Part shown: piece after piece, positions 51,827-60,488 of the stretch
Position numbering within the stretch: the stretch's first letter is position 1
Layout of the letters: each line of letters opens with the position of its first letter
Assembly (NCBI RefSeq): GCF_004362055.1
Contig: NZ_SNXB01000002.1
Coordinates: 496,001-560,000 of the forward strand
DNA: 64,000 nt
Direction of reading: 5' to 3'
DNA from: Flavobacterium sp. 245
GTDB lineage: Bacteria > Bacteroidota > Bacteroidia > Flavobacteriales > Flavobacteriaceae
Notes under the pieces: model-generated
The model's database searches: none
What the model was told of the DNA's origin: nothing
The model's input: the letters and a program-made list of their open reading frames with translations, nothing else
Translations under genes and position numbers: made by a program

Positions 51827-52621
51827 TCAGCTAGCTAATTTTTGGTTATAAAGCTTAAATGACCAATGATGTTTGGCTCTGAAAAGCTTGAAAGAAGTAA
51901 ATACTTCAGAAAAACTCATGGCTGAAATTCGTTTGATTTCAGCAATTTGACGAACAACAATATCCACAATTGGATCAAATGTTTTTAAATAATTAAAAGC
52001 GTGCTGCTCTACCTCCATCTCTACAATATGATTCAAAATGCTTTTTTTAAGAAGCGTTCCTACTATACCTTTCTCGGGCATTGTTTTATATTGCTGAATC
52101 TTTTTTGAAATTCTTGCATTCTCTTTTCCAATGTAAATATAGTTTCCAGAATCATTTGTAAAATGCTGTTTTACCTGAGAAACTAAAGGTGTGTTTCTAT
52201 TCTCCACTGTCGGCATTCCTAACAAAGTAAACTGAATACGTTTATGGCTTTCAAAATATAAAACACTATTAATTACAGAGGAATTATTTAAAACTGCCGA
52301 CTGGTTTTTACCCACGATTTTCTTTTCTCCGTTAGCGCCAAAACTGTGGCATACTTTTCCGTTTTCACAATAAACAAAAAATACAGGAGCCGATTGAAAT
52401 GCCTCAATACTTAAACTTACATCCTGATGAAAAACCAAATCAAAATGCATAAACAAAATCTTATCATCAAAACGGTTTCCTTTTATAGAACCTTTAGTCC
52501 ATTTTGATTGAATATCTAAATTATATTCATTGTTTTGAGCACTTAATGTGCCGTTAAAACTATCTTTAAGGTCATTAAAAACAGTATCAAATTCCCCATT
52601 GTTTATGTATAGTTTTTTCAT
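51827..52621 (-). CDS. AraC-like sensor-domain protein lacking an obvious HTH
   Basis: 264 residues, soluble. The sequence resembles the non-DNA-binding portion of Bacteroidota AraC-like regulators: VSLSIEAFQSAPVFFVYCENGKVCHSFGANGEKKIVGKNQSA (a cupin-like strand set), KRIQFTLLGMP, then KISKKIQQYKTMPEKGIVGTLLKKSILNHIVEMEVEQH. Where an AraC HTH pair should follow, there is only a short tail (IAEIKRISAMSFSEVFTSFKLFRAKHHWSFKLYNQKLAS, in part), which has one helix-turn-like stretch at most. The call is from recall and moderate. It is monocistronic. Confidence 0.5.
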   Translation of the reverse strand: MKKLYINNGEFDTVFNDLKDSFNGTLSAQNNEYNLDIQSKWTKGSIKGNRFDDKILFMHFDLVFHQDVSLSIEAFQSAPVFFVYCENGKVCHSFGANGEKKIVGKNQSAVLNNSSVINSVLYFESHKRIQFTLLGMPTVENRNTPLVSQVKQHFTNDSGNYIYIGKENARISKKIQQYKTMPEKGIVGTLLKKSILNHIVEMEVEQHAFNYLKTFDPIVDIVVRQIAEIKRISAMSFSEVFTSFKLFRAKHHWSFKLYNQKLAS

Positions 52622-52773
52622 TTTGGTTTGGTTTTACAAAGTAATCAATACTTAATTAGTTTTATATAAATGAGCTGAATAATAATTCTCATTTTGTATA
52701 ATTCAAATTTCGTATTAATTGTAAATCAAACCCTTACACAATTTCAGTCAGATATTTCATAATTTTTATTTTA

Positions 52774-52905
52774 TAAGGGACTAAGGTTCTGAGGGGCTAA
52801 GGTTCTAAGGCTTTTTTATTTTTGTCCAAATAACATACGTAAAGAATAATTTTCTTTAAAAAAAATCTCAGAAGCTCAGAACCTTAGCCCCTCAGAACCT
52901 CAAAA
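52774..52905. repeat. Large CTTAG/CTCAG inverted repeat
   Basis: Perfect 22-bp arms (52785-52806 and 52878-52899, core CTGAGGGGCTAAGG) close a 71-base loop. It lies in the 501-base gap 52622-53122, which otherwise has promoter-like AT-rich sequence and no gene that I can support. Confidence 0.8.
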
Positions 52906-52985
52906 AAAAACAGCTGCCCCAGATAAATCTGGAACAACTGCTCCTCAGCAAAATAAAAATACCTATTTATTTTATCTTCATTTTT

Positions 52986-53118
52986 TAAGGGACTTAGAGT
53001 CTAAAGTCCTAAGACTATAAGGTTATTAATTTTAGATCAAATGACAATGCAAAAAGGATTGTTTTTAGCTAAGAAAACCTTAGAATCTCAGAATCTTAGA
53101 ATCTTAGAACCTAAAAAA
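52986..53118. repeat. CTTAG/CTAAG word repeat, second copy in the same gap
   Basis: Words GGGACTTAGAGTCTAAAGTCC on the left and CCTTAGAATCTCAGAATC on the right are partly complementary. It ends a few bases before the stop codon of the 112-residue gene on the minus strand. Confidence 0.6.
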
Positions 53119-53122
53119 AATC

Positions 53123-53461
53123 TTAAGTAAGTTCACTTACATCGGCATTTTTTGAATAATTCTTTTTCGGAATATCTTTAAAAAATTCGGCTTCATCTAA
53201 ATCTGCTGTTGGGCCATAACCTAGCAAATGAGTTCCTTTTATATGATCTTTTGTTTCAATAATATACAATATTGACATATCATCTGGGTCGCTCATACCT
53301 TCATATCTGTGATGGGCTACAATATAAATTTCGTCTGGCTGATAAGCGTACTTTGTATCAGTATCGATTAGGCTGGCGTTATCAAATAAAAAATTTGCTG
53401 TATAGCCTTCATCTTGATATTTCTGTATATAGTCGGTTTCGTGTTTTTGCTCTTTTTTCAT
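53123..53461 (-). CDS. Hypothetical acidic protein, 112 aa
   Basis: Not recognised. Soluble, acidic, with no signal peptide: HETDYIQKYQDEGYTANFLFD, YQPDEIYIVAHHRYEGMSDPDDMSILYIIETKDHIKGTHLLGYGP (in part), then LDEAEFFKDIPKK. The pattern of a phosphoribosyl-like GYGP loop is probably chance. It is divergent from the PAS kinase gene, with a 226-base gap, and lies in the stress region, so stress-related regulation is possible. Confidence 0.6.
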   Translation of the reverse strand: MKKEQKHETDYIQKYQDEGYTANFLFDNASLIDTDTKYAYQPDEIYIVAHHRYEGMSDPDDMSILYIIETKDHIKGTHLLGYGPTADLDEAEFFKDIPKKNYSKNADVSELT

Positions 53462-53687
53462 GACTTAAAATTTGAATAACATCTTTGTTAATCTATCTAA
53501 GTCAAATTTCATCATAGTTTACAAATAAAATTAACTCAATAGATTTAAAAACTATCTCATTCAAAAAAGACCAATTCTTGTGATGAATATTTTTATTAAT
53601 TTTAAATTTATAAGACAGTATACAATACAAAACGCTATATTTATTAGAGAAATTTATTTTTTCAATTAAGTGCAAAAACAAATTTTA

Positions 53688-56600
53688 ATGAACAATACAC
53701 ATTACAATTTTCTTTCAAATGGGGGTGAAATGGGTGCCCTTACACGTGCCAAAGATTGGAGCAAAACCCCTGTTGGGCCGGTTGAAACTTGGCCTCAAAG
53801 TCTTCGCACTACTTTAGGTATTCTTTTACATTCTAGGTTTCCTATGTTTTTATTTTGGGGAGAAGAACATATTTGCTTTTACAATGATGCTTACCGTCCA
53901 AGTCTTGGAAACGAAGGAAAACACCCTGATATTCTAGGACAAAAAGGCGCTGAATACTGGCCGGAAATTTGGGATTTTATTGGTCCCTTAATTGATCAGG
54001 TTCTTACAAATGGCGAGCCTACTTGGCACGAAGACCAATTAGTGCCAATTTGCAGAAACGGAAATTTAGAAGATGTTTACTGGACTTTTAGCTATAGTCC
54101 TGTTACTGATGATAACGAAAAAATCTCTGGTGTTCTAGTTGTATGTACAGAAACCACAGATAAAGTAAACATTAGAAAAAGACTCGAAGAAAGCAACGAA
54201 CGCTACCGCAATAATATACTGCAGACACCAAATGCTATGTGTATTTTTAGAGGAAAAGATTTTGTCGTTGAAATTGCAAACCGATTAATGCTGGAAATTT
54301 GGGAACGCAAAGAGCATGAAGTTTTAAATAAGCCCATTTTTGAAGCATTGCCTGAAGTAACAGGACAGGGTCTTGAAGATATTTTATTGAAAGTATATAT
54401 GACTGGCGAGCGCTTTACCGCAAATGAACTTCCGGTAAAATTAACTAGAAACGGCAAAATCGTAAATACTTATATCAATGTTGTTTATGAAGCGTTGTAT
54501 GAACCAGACGGAACAATTTCGGGAATTGTTGCCATTGCAAATGATGTAACGCTTCAGGTTATGTCGCGCCAAGCAATCGAAGAAAGTGAAAAGCGTTTTA
54601 AAAACATTGTACAGCAGGTTCCGTTAGGAATTGCAATTCTTAAAGGTCCTGATCATATTGTCGAATTAGCAAATGATACGTATTATCAAATTGTAGACAA
54701 AACGGAGGAAGAAACACTAAATAAACCTGTTTTCGAATCGGTGCCTGAAACTAAAGATGCTGTTTATCCTCTGATTTCTAAAGTTTATGAAGAAGGAATT
54801 CCGTTTTTTACTGATGAATTGCCAGTCACCATCAATCGATATGGGCGAAAAGAAGAATGCTATTTTAATATCGTTTTTCATCCTTTAAGAGAAGAAAATA
54901 ACGAAGTAACTGGCGTTATAGTTGTGGGTTATGAAGTAACCGAATCTGTACGTTCTAAATATCTCTTGGCCGAACAAGAAAAAGCTTTTAGAAATCTGGT
55001 GATGCAGTCGCCAATCGCGATGACGATTTTTAAGGGAAAGGATTATATTATAGAATTGGCCAATACGACGATGCTTAATGATATTTGGCAGAAAACAGAA
55101 AGCGAAACTATTGGTAAGCCAATCTTGGAAGTTTTTCCGGAATTACTAAATCAAAAATATCCAAAACTTTTAGATGAAGTTTTGAATAATGGAAAGACGA
55201 TTCGTGAAAGCGAGTCAGTTGCTTATATTAACATTAAAGGAAAACTCGAAAAATTTTATCTTGATTATCAATATACGCCGCTTTTTGAACCAAATGGAGA
55301 TATTTCGGCAGTAATGGTCAATGTAAATAATGTTACAGACAAAGTCGAAACCCGAAAAAAAGTGGAAGATGCAGAAGAAAGAGTGCGCTTAGCTTCGGAA
55401 ATTGCCGAAGTCGTAACTTGGGATTTAAATGTTCCTACACAGGAATTGATCTATTCTAATAATTTGCTGACTCTCTTTGGTCTAGAAAAAAACAAAAAAG
55501 TGACTCGTGCCCAGATATTAAGTCAGATTTTTCAGGAGGACCTCCCAGTAATCGAAAAGGCATTTGCAAAAGCACTGAAAACGACTATTTACAAATACGA
55601 AGCCCGAATCCTGAAACCAGATGATTCTATTGCATGGATAAGAGTGCATGGAAAAATGTTTTTTGACGACTTAAAAAATCCTGTGAAAATGCTCGGAATT
55701 GTAATGGATGTTACTGACGAGAAAAACAGCCAGGAAGTTTTAATGAAAAGCCAAGAAAAATTCAGGCTCCTCGCCGACTCGATTCAGCAGTTTGTCTGGA
55801 CCAGTGATGCTATGGGAAATATGAACTATTTCAATCAGTCGCTTTATAATTTTTCTGGCCTTTCAAAAATTAATATTAATCAAAACGGATGGCTTCAGAT
55901 CATTCATCCTGACGACCGTGAAGAAAATATTAATCGATGGATGGAATCAATAAAAACGGGTACTGATTTTTTATTTGAACACCGATTTTTGCGTCATGAT
56001 GGAAAATACAGATGGTATGCAAGTCACGCGATTCCGCAAAAAGATGCTGATGGCAAAATCCAAATGTGGGTAGGTACAAGTACAGATATTCAAGATCAAA
56101 AAGATTCTACCACTTTACTAGAAAAGCAAGTTTTACAGCGCACAGAGGAACTGGAAAGCAAAAACAAAGATTTGATAAACATGAACATTGAACTTCAGTC
56201 TTTTGCTTACATCTCAAGCCACGATTTGCAGGAACCTTTAAGAAAAATCCAGACTTTTGCCAGTCGCCTAACCGATCTGGACGAACAGAATATTTCGGCG
56301 AAAGCCAAAGCTTATTTAGAACGTATTGAATTTTCGGCCAAAAGAATGCAGGCGCTTATACAAGATTTGCTTACGTATTCTAGAACTAATTCGGCCGACA
56401 GAACTTTTGTAAAAACCAATTTAGACGAAATTGCAGAAGAAGTCCTAATGGATTTTTCTGATCGTATTGAAGAAAAAAATGCTCTTATAGAACTTCATCC
56501 TCTTGGTGAAGGAACAGTAATGCCTTTTCAATTCAGGCAGCTGCTTCATAATTTAATTGGAAATGCATTGAAATTTTCCCACAAAGATGTTCCGCCTCAT

Positions 56601-56894
56601 ATTCAGATAAAAGCCCGAAGGGTTCTTGGCAATAAATTAAAATTTAAGGTTGATTATCCAAACAAAATTTATTTTTGCCTAAGAATTTCAGACAACGGAA
56701 TTGGCTTTGATGATGCTTATAAAGAGCGTATTTTTGAGGTTTTTCAGCGTTTGAATACAGATAGTGAATTTTTAGGAACTGGAATTGGACTGGCGATCGT
56801 AAAAAAAATTGTCGAAAACCATAAGGGAATTATTAAAGCGAGCAGTAAAAAAGGCCAAGGAGCAACTTTTAAAATTTTCCTCCCTGAATTATAA
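53688..56894 (+). CDS. Cytoplasmic multi-PAS sensor histidine kinase (six PAS domains)
   Basis: 1068 residues from the ATG at 53688 (a GTG at 53670 would add six). No membrane segment. An N-terminal PAS-like domain (DWSKTPVGPVETWPQSLRTTL, then FPMFLFWGEEHICFYNDAYRPSLG), three closely related PAS domains (each with xTPNAMCIFRGKD-like, EIANRLMLEIW-like and NVVYEALYEPDGTISGIV-like text at about 175-540), then two PAS_3-type domains with PAC ends (about 560-690, 695-815), HisKA (LQSFAYISSHDLQEPLRKIQTF) and HATPase (NLIGNALKFSHKD; DNGIGFDDAYKERIF; GTGIGLAIVKKI). The three similar PAS domains are an internal duplication. A receiver-only regulator lies convergent just downstream. Confidence 0.92.
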   Translation: MNNTHYNFLSNGGEMGALTRAKDWSKTPVGPVETWPQSLRTTLGILLHSRFPMFLFWGEEHICFYNDAYRPSLGNEGKHPDILGQKGAEYWPEIWDFIGPLIDQVLTNGEPTWHEDQLVPICRNGNLEDVYWTFSYSPVTDDNEKISGVLVVCTETTDKVNIRKRLEESNERYRNNILQTPNAMCIFRGKDFVVEIANRLMLEIWERKEHEVLNKPIFEALPEVTGQGLEDILLKVYMTGERFTANELPVKLTRNGKIVNTYINVVYEALYEPDGTISGIVAIANDVTLQVMSRQAIEESEKRFKNIVQQVPLGIAILKGPDHIVELANDTYYQIVDKTEEETLNKPVFESVPETKDAVYPLISKVYEEGIPFFTDELPVTINRYGRKEECYFNIVFHPLREENNEVTGVIVVGYEVTESVRSKYLLAEQEKAFRNLVMQSPIAMTIFKGKDYIIELANTTMLNDIWQKTESETIGKPILEVFPELLNQKYPKLLDEVLNNGKTIRESESVAYINIKGKLEKFYLDYQYTPLFEPNGDISAVMVNVNNVTDKVETRKKVEDAEERVRLASEIAEVVTWDLNVPTQELIYSNNLLTLFGLEKNKKVTRAQILSQIFQEDLPVIEKAFAKALKTTIYKYEARILKPDDSIAWIRVHGKMFFDDLKNPVKMLGIVMDVTDEKNSQEVLMKSQEKFRLLADSIQQFVWTSDAMGNMNYFNQSLYNFSGLSKININQNGWLQIIHPDDREENINRWMESIKTGTDFLFEHRFLRHDGKYRWYASHAIPQKDADGKIQMWVGTSTDIQDQKDSTTLLEKQVLQRTEELESKNKDLINMNIELQSFAYISSHDLQEPLRKIQTFASRLTDLDEQNISAKAKAYLERIEFSAKRMQALIQDLLTYSRTNSADRTFVKTNLDEIAEEVLMDFSDRIEEKNALIELHPLGEGTVMPFQFRQLLHNLIGNALKFSHKDVPPHIQIKARRVLGNKLKFKVDYPNKIYFCLRISDNGIGFDDAYKERIFEVFQRLNTDSEFLGTGIGLAIVKKIVENHKGIIKASSKKGQGATFKIFLPEL

Positions 56895-56899
56895 AAAAA

Positions 56900-56931
56900 T
56901 ACCAGATTCATTTATTAAAATGAATCTGGTA
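56900..56931. terminator. Bidirectional terminator between the PAS kinase and receiver genes
   Basis: Perfect 14-bp stem (56900-56913 with 56918-56931, TACCAGATTCATTT) with a 4-base loop, followed by a long T-run on the plus strand and preceded by A-run. Confidence 0.9.
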
Positions 56932-56962
56932 CTTCTTTTTTTTTTTTTGTAAGCTGCTGAGA

Positions 56963-57394
56963 TTACAGTTTGTAAACGAAAGTTTTATGATCTGGAACAA
57001 ATTCCTTCCAATTTATGGTCAGGGAATGCTCAATAGATTTTATGATATCTTTCATCAAAACTGGTTTTGTAATAAAATAATTCGCTCCTAAGGCGAGGCT
57101 TTTTTCAATGATACTTGGCTCATTTGAAGTTGAAAAAATGATAATTGGAATATCATTATTTTCATCGGATCCTTTGAGTTCTGTCAAAACATCAAAACCA
57201 TTTTTTCCAGGCATATTTAAGTCTAAAAAAATAACATCTGGCTTTGGAGGCGAGTGCGCTATTGCATTTAATAGCTTTTCTCCACCTGAATAAGTTTGCA
57301 GCACTATATCTTTTGATAATGAATCGACTGCATCAGCAAATATGCTTAAATCGTCTTCGTCATCATCAGTATAGAAAATTAACAAATCGTTCAT
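56963..57394 (-). CDS. Rcp1-like single-domain response regulator
   Basis: 143 residues from the ATG at 57394; a longer frame from 57472 adds a hydrophobic segment that is not part of the fold. Receiver motifs: IFYTDDDEDDLSIF, phosphorylated Asp in PDVIFLDLNMPGKNGFDVLTEL, Ser/Thr in IIIFSTSNEPSIIEKSLALGANYFITKPVL. This group pairs with bacteriophytochrome-type kinases such as the convergent six-PAS kinase. Confidence 0.92.
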   Translation of the reverse strand: MNDLLIFYTDDDEDDLSIFADAVDSLSKDIVLQTYSGGEKLLNAIAHSPPKPDVIFLDLNMPGKNGFDVLTELKGSDENNDIPIIIFSTSNEPSIIEKSLALGANYFITKPVLMKDIIKSIEHSLTINWKEFVPDHKTFVYKL

Positions 57395-57610
57395 GTAGAA
57401 TGGGTTAAACTGTTTTTGTAAAGATAAAAAAAATAATTTCACGCACAATAATATGCTAAAATATTCTGACAAAAACGCCAGCTTGAAATCTGATAATTTA
57501 TAAGTATAATTCTATAAATCTTTCCGTTCTAAAAACACCAACTTTGTTCAATAGATTTTAAGCAAAACAAAATCAAAGATTTATACAATTAATCATTTAA
57601 ATTAAAAGTC

Positions 57611-58114
57611 ATGGGAGATCATAAAAACCTTACCGAAGAATTAGCGGTAAACAAAATAAAAGAATTGGCAGAAAATATTAAAACCTGCATGTTTTGTACT
57701 TACAACAGCGATCGTTTGCAGTCAAGGCCAATGTCTGTTCAAAAAATCGATGATTTAGGCAATCTCTGGTTTTTATCTGACCGAAACAGCAGTCAAAATG
57801 CCGAGATTACAATGAATCCTATTGTAGAAATATTCTTTTCTGAACCACACGATAAATTCCTGACACTGCACGGAAAAGCAACGATTTTATACAAAAGAGA
57901 TATTATTGAAGATTTATACGACCCTATTGTAAAAGTCTGGATGCCGGGCGGTATTGACGATCCAAATTTAAGCGTTATAAAAGTGGTTCCTGAAGACGGT
58001 TATTACTGGAATAATAAACACGGTAAAATGGTTGCAATTGCTAAAATGACTGCCGCCCTTGTAACCGGTAAAACGATGGATGACGGTATTGAAGGGAATT
58101 TACAGCTTCAATAA
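57611..58114 (+). CDS. General stress protein 26-like (PNPOx-fold flavoprotein)
   Basis: 167 residues. The PNPOx-like split-barrel pattern of GS26 proteins: ENIKTCMFCTYNSDRLQSRPMSVQKIDDLGNLWFLSDRNSSQNAEI (in part), VEIFFSEPHDKFLTLHGKATILYKR, VWMPGGIDDPNLSVIKVVPEDGYYW. It binds FMN or FAD in characterised members; the reaction is unclear. It is monocistronic in the stress region and ends before an inverted repeat. Confidence 0.88.
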   Translation: MGDHKNLTEELAVNKIKELAENIKTCMFCTYNSDRLQSRPMSVQKIDDLGNLWFLSDRNSSQNAEITMNPIVEIFFSEPHDKFLTLHGKATILYKRDIIEDLYDPIVKVWMPGGIDDPNLSVIKVVPEDGYYWNNKHGKMVAIAKMTAALVTGKTMDDGIEGNLQLQ

Positions 58115-58129
58115 GTTTTAGTCTAACCA

Positions 58130-58221
58130 TTAACCACAAAGTTCGCAAAGGTTTACGCAAAGTTCGCTAAGATTCATTCTCTTGCGTGCTCTGCATAAAC
58201 CTTTGCGAACTTTGCGGTTAA
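58130..58221. repeat. TTAACCGCAAAG inverted repeat at convergent gene ends
   Basis: Arms of 26 bases (58130-58155 and 58196-58221) match at 25 positions. The right arm supplies the stop codon of the DUF72 gene (TAA at 58218-58220 on the minus strand). Confidence 0.85.
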
Positions 58222-58928
58222 ATCAACCTCTTCATCTCCAAAGCATTCAAAATCCCTGCCTCGCTAGCAGTATTATTAAAATACACAAATCCAGATTTAG
58301 ATGCAATTTTAGTTGTAATATCTAATAATTCATCTGAAGAATAACTGGAATAAAACAGCTTTGGAACACCATGCAAACGAATATAAACAAGAGGAAAATC
58401 TGTAAAAATAGTTTGTGGGAGCCTTGGATAACTGACACTACAAAAGGTAATATTGTTTTGCCTAAATGCATCCCAAACTTCCTGATTCCACCAGCTTTCA
58501 TGACGAAATTCAATTACATTTTTGAAACTTAAATCTAGGTTTTGAACAATATTTATAAGTCTTTCAGTTGTAAACGAATAGCTCGGCGGAAATTGAAAGA
58601 GAACACATCCTAACTTTTCTTTCAACCCATCTTTACAGCAATTATAAAAGTCATTTAATAAAGCTTCGCAACTTATAAACTTTTTGATATGCGTAATTTC
58701 CTTGGGCGCTTTTACTGAAAATATAAAATGATCTGGTGTTTTATTGTACCAATTTCCAAAGATTCTTAATGTTGGGAATTTATAAAAGCTTCCATTAAAT
58801 TCGTACGTATTAAAACGCTCGCAATAATAATCAAACCACTTTGAAGTAGGCAGGTTTTCAGGATAAAAAACACCTTTCCAAAATCGGTTATTATAACTCG
58901 AGCATCCTATTGAGATATCCGTTTTCAT
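58218..58928 (-). CDS. DUF72-family protein (TIM-barrel)
   Basis: 236 residues from the ATG at 58928 (an upstream start at 58955 adds nine). DUF72 text: IGCSSYNNRFWKGVFYPENLPTSKWFDYYCERFNTYEFNGSFYKFPTLRIF (in part), HFIFSVKAPKEITHIKKF, CVLFQFPPSYSF, VIEFRHESWWNQEVWDAF and VYIRLHGVPKLFYSSY. The function is unknown. ATGA overlap with the upstream Nei gene shows translational coupling with a DNA-repair enzyme, so a role in DNA repair is suggested but not shown. Confidence 0.9.
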   Translation of the reverse strand: MKTDISIGCSSYNNRFWKGVFYPENLPTSKWFDYYCERFNTYEFNGSFYKFPTLRIFGNWYNKTPDHFIFSVKAPKEITHIKKFISCEALLNDFYNCCKDGLKEKLGCVLFQFPPSYSFTTERLINIVQNLDLSFKNVIEFRHESWWNQEVWDAFRQNNITFCSVSYPRLPQTIFTDFPLVYIRLHGVPKLFYSSYSSDELLDITTKIASKSGFVYFNNTASEAGILNALEMKRLI

Positions 58929-59656
58929 ATGTGCAGCTGTTGACAATTGGTGCAAAAAAAACTTCGGCGTTTCTTTTTTCCTGTATATTTTCTGATCATC
59001 GGTAAATTACAGCGAAGGCAACTATTTTTTGTATAAGACAGCCAATGTTTCTTCAATTCAAACTTTTTCTTCCAATACAAAAATTCAAAACTGTAGAGGG
59101 AGCATTCAGAAATAATCTCAGTGATTTTTTCAGACGGAATTTTTCCAACCAATGATTCAGGATGAATGAAACATCGGTACAAAACTTCATTTTTAATGAT
59201 ATTCCCTACTCCCGAAAATATGTTTTGGTCTAAAATTGCATCACAGATCATTTCATCAGGAATCTTATCCAGACTTTGTTTTGCTTTCTTCGGGTTCCAG
59301 TTTTCGTTCAGCACATCTTCGCTCCAATCATAATATTGATTTACATCGCCTTCCAATATTTTGATTGAACAGGTATAAAAATTAATTTCGCCCGTAGCAA
59401 ACTGTAAATGCAGTCGCGGTTTGGTTTCCTTTTGCTCATTAACTCGATAAGTACCAAACATCAGCATGTGAATTTTTACAGTAAAGTCTTCAAAGCAAAT
59501 TAAAAAATGTTTTCCCCAAGTCTTGAAGGCTACTATTTTTTTGGCTTTTAAACGGTGTATATCAATACTGCTGTTTCCTGAAACTTCCATTATTGTCTGA
59601 CCGGCAAACTGCTGTACTTCTTCTTTTAAAATTAATATGGATGGACCTTCGGGCAT
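58925..59656 (-). CDS. Fpg/Nei-family DNA glycosylase (endonuclease VIII-like)
   Basis: 243 residues. It removes oxidised bases. The N-terminal catalytic Pro2-Glu3 (MPEGPSILILKEEVQQF), the H2TH region (SGVGNIIKNEVLYRCFIHPESLVGKI) and a C-terminal zinc finger (CLRCNLPMIRKYTGKKKRRSFFCTNCQ, in part) are all present; the conserved Lys of the beta-hairpin reads KTWGKHFLICFEDF. The subgroup is the Nei1-like class of Bacteroidota. It is translationally coupled to the DUF72 gene. Confidence 0.9.
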   Translation of the reverse strand: MPEGPSILILKEEVQQFAGQTIMEVSGNSSIDIHRLKAKKIVAFKTWGKHFLICFEDFTVKIHMLMFGTYRVNEQKETKPRLHLQFATGEINFYTCSIKILEGDVNQYYDWSEDVLNENWNPKKAKQSLDKIPDEMICDAILDQNIFSGVGNIIKNEVLYRCFIHPESLVGKIPSEKITEIISECSLYSFEFLYWKKKFELKKHWLSYTKNSCLRCNLPMIRKYTGKKKRRSFFCTNCQQLHI

Positions 59657-59687
59657 AATTTTTCTTTTAAAATTTCTTAAAAAAAAA

Positions 59688-59705
59688 TGCAGTTGTTACA
59701 CTGCA
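59688..59705 (-). terminator. Weak terminator-like hairpin between Nei and YciE-like genes
   Basis: Stem 59688-59693 with 59700-59705 (TGCAGT, 6 bp) flanked by A-run and T-run; it would end the YciE-like gene (minus strand) before the Nei gene. Confidence 0.5.
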
Positions 59706-59727
59706 CTTTTTATCCTAATTTTTAATC

Positions 59728-60300
59728 TTACTCTGCTTCAGCAGCTTCAAGATTCACGGCGTTTACAGCCACTTCTGTCAATAATTTATCGGCTCCTTTT
59801 TCTTCATCAAGCGTCAATTCTAATAATGAAGCTGCTTCTTCCATACCCAAGGTTTCAGCAAATTGTCTCAAAGTTCCGTAAGTCGCAATTTCGTAATGCT
59901 CAATTTTCTGACTTGCCGCAATAATTCCGGCATCTCTCACCACGCCAATTTCAGTTTCTTCAAGAATTCCTTTTCCTTCTTCAATCAAACCTTCCATTGC
60001 ATCGCATTTTTTAGCCGTTGCTTTTTTTCCAATCAGTTCAAAAACTTTCTCCAAACGCGTTACATGTTCTTCTGTTTCAACCAAATGGTTATTAATAGCT
60101 GTAATCAATTCTTCAGATGTTGCGTTTCTAGACATTACCGGAAGTGCTTTTGTCAAAGCTTTCTCTGCCCAGTATATATCCTTCAAGCCATCTTCAAATA
60201 ATTCGTTCAGGCCGGCTGCAGCATTTGATTTTGGTTTTGTAACACCTCTCTTTACTTCTTGCTTGGCTGTAGTTTCATTTTTGTTATTCGTAGTTTTCAT
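59728..60300 (-). CDS. YciE-like ferritin-like protein (DUF892)
   Basis: 190 residues. An N-terminal Lys-rich tail (TNNKNETTAKQEVKRGVTKPK) is followed by the DUF892 helical bundle: LNELFEDGLKDIYWAEKALTKALPVM, ITAINNHLVETEEHVTRLEKVFELIGKKA, GVVRDAGIIAASQKIEHYEIATYGTLRQFAETL and LLELTLDEEKGADKLL. The Glu/His pairs of the di-iron site (EDGLKDIYWAE, ETEEHVTRLE, EHYEIA) are present. Members are stress-induced, iron-binding proteins of unclear reaction. The gap to the right (60301-60488) holds a divergent promoter shared with the acidic gene. Confidence 0.92.
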   Translation of the reverse strand: MKTTNNKNETTAKQEVKRGVTKPKSNAAAGLNELFEDGLKDIYWAEKALTKALPVMSRNATSEELITAINNHLVETEEHVTRLEKVFELIGKKATAKKCDAMEGLIEEGKGILEETEIGVVRDAGIIAASQKIEHYEIATYGTLRQFAETLGMEEAASLLELTLDEEKGADKLLTEVAVNAVNLEAAEAE

Positions 60301-60488
60301 GGTAATTTCTTTTTATGATTAATAGAGGATAAAATTACCATTAGAAATTCCAGCAGGGTTATAGCATTCTGCAATTAAATTCTATTCTACACATCTGATA
60401 ATTATACAATTACACGAAACAATTCTATAAAGAATTCTCTTGCATTTAGAATTAGATTTGTTTTATAGAAATTATAAAAACTAATGTC

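Noticed and set aside
57395-57472. Hydrophobic N-terminal extension of the Rcp1-like receiver
   Set aside because: The receiver fold begins at the ATG at 57394; the extension is upstream AT-rich sequence.
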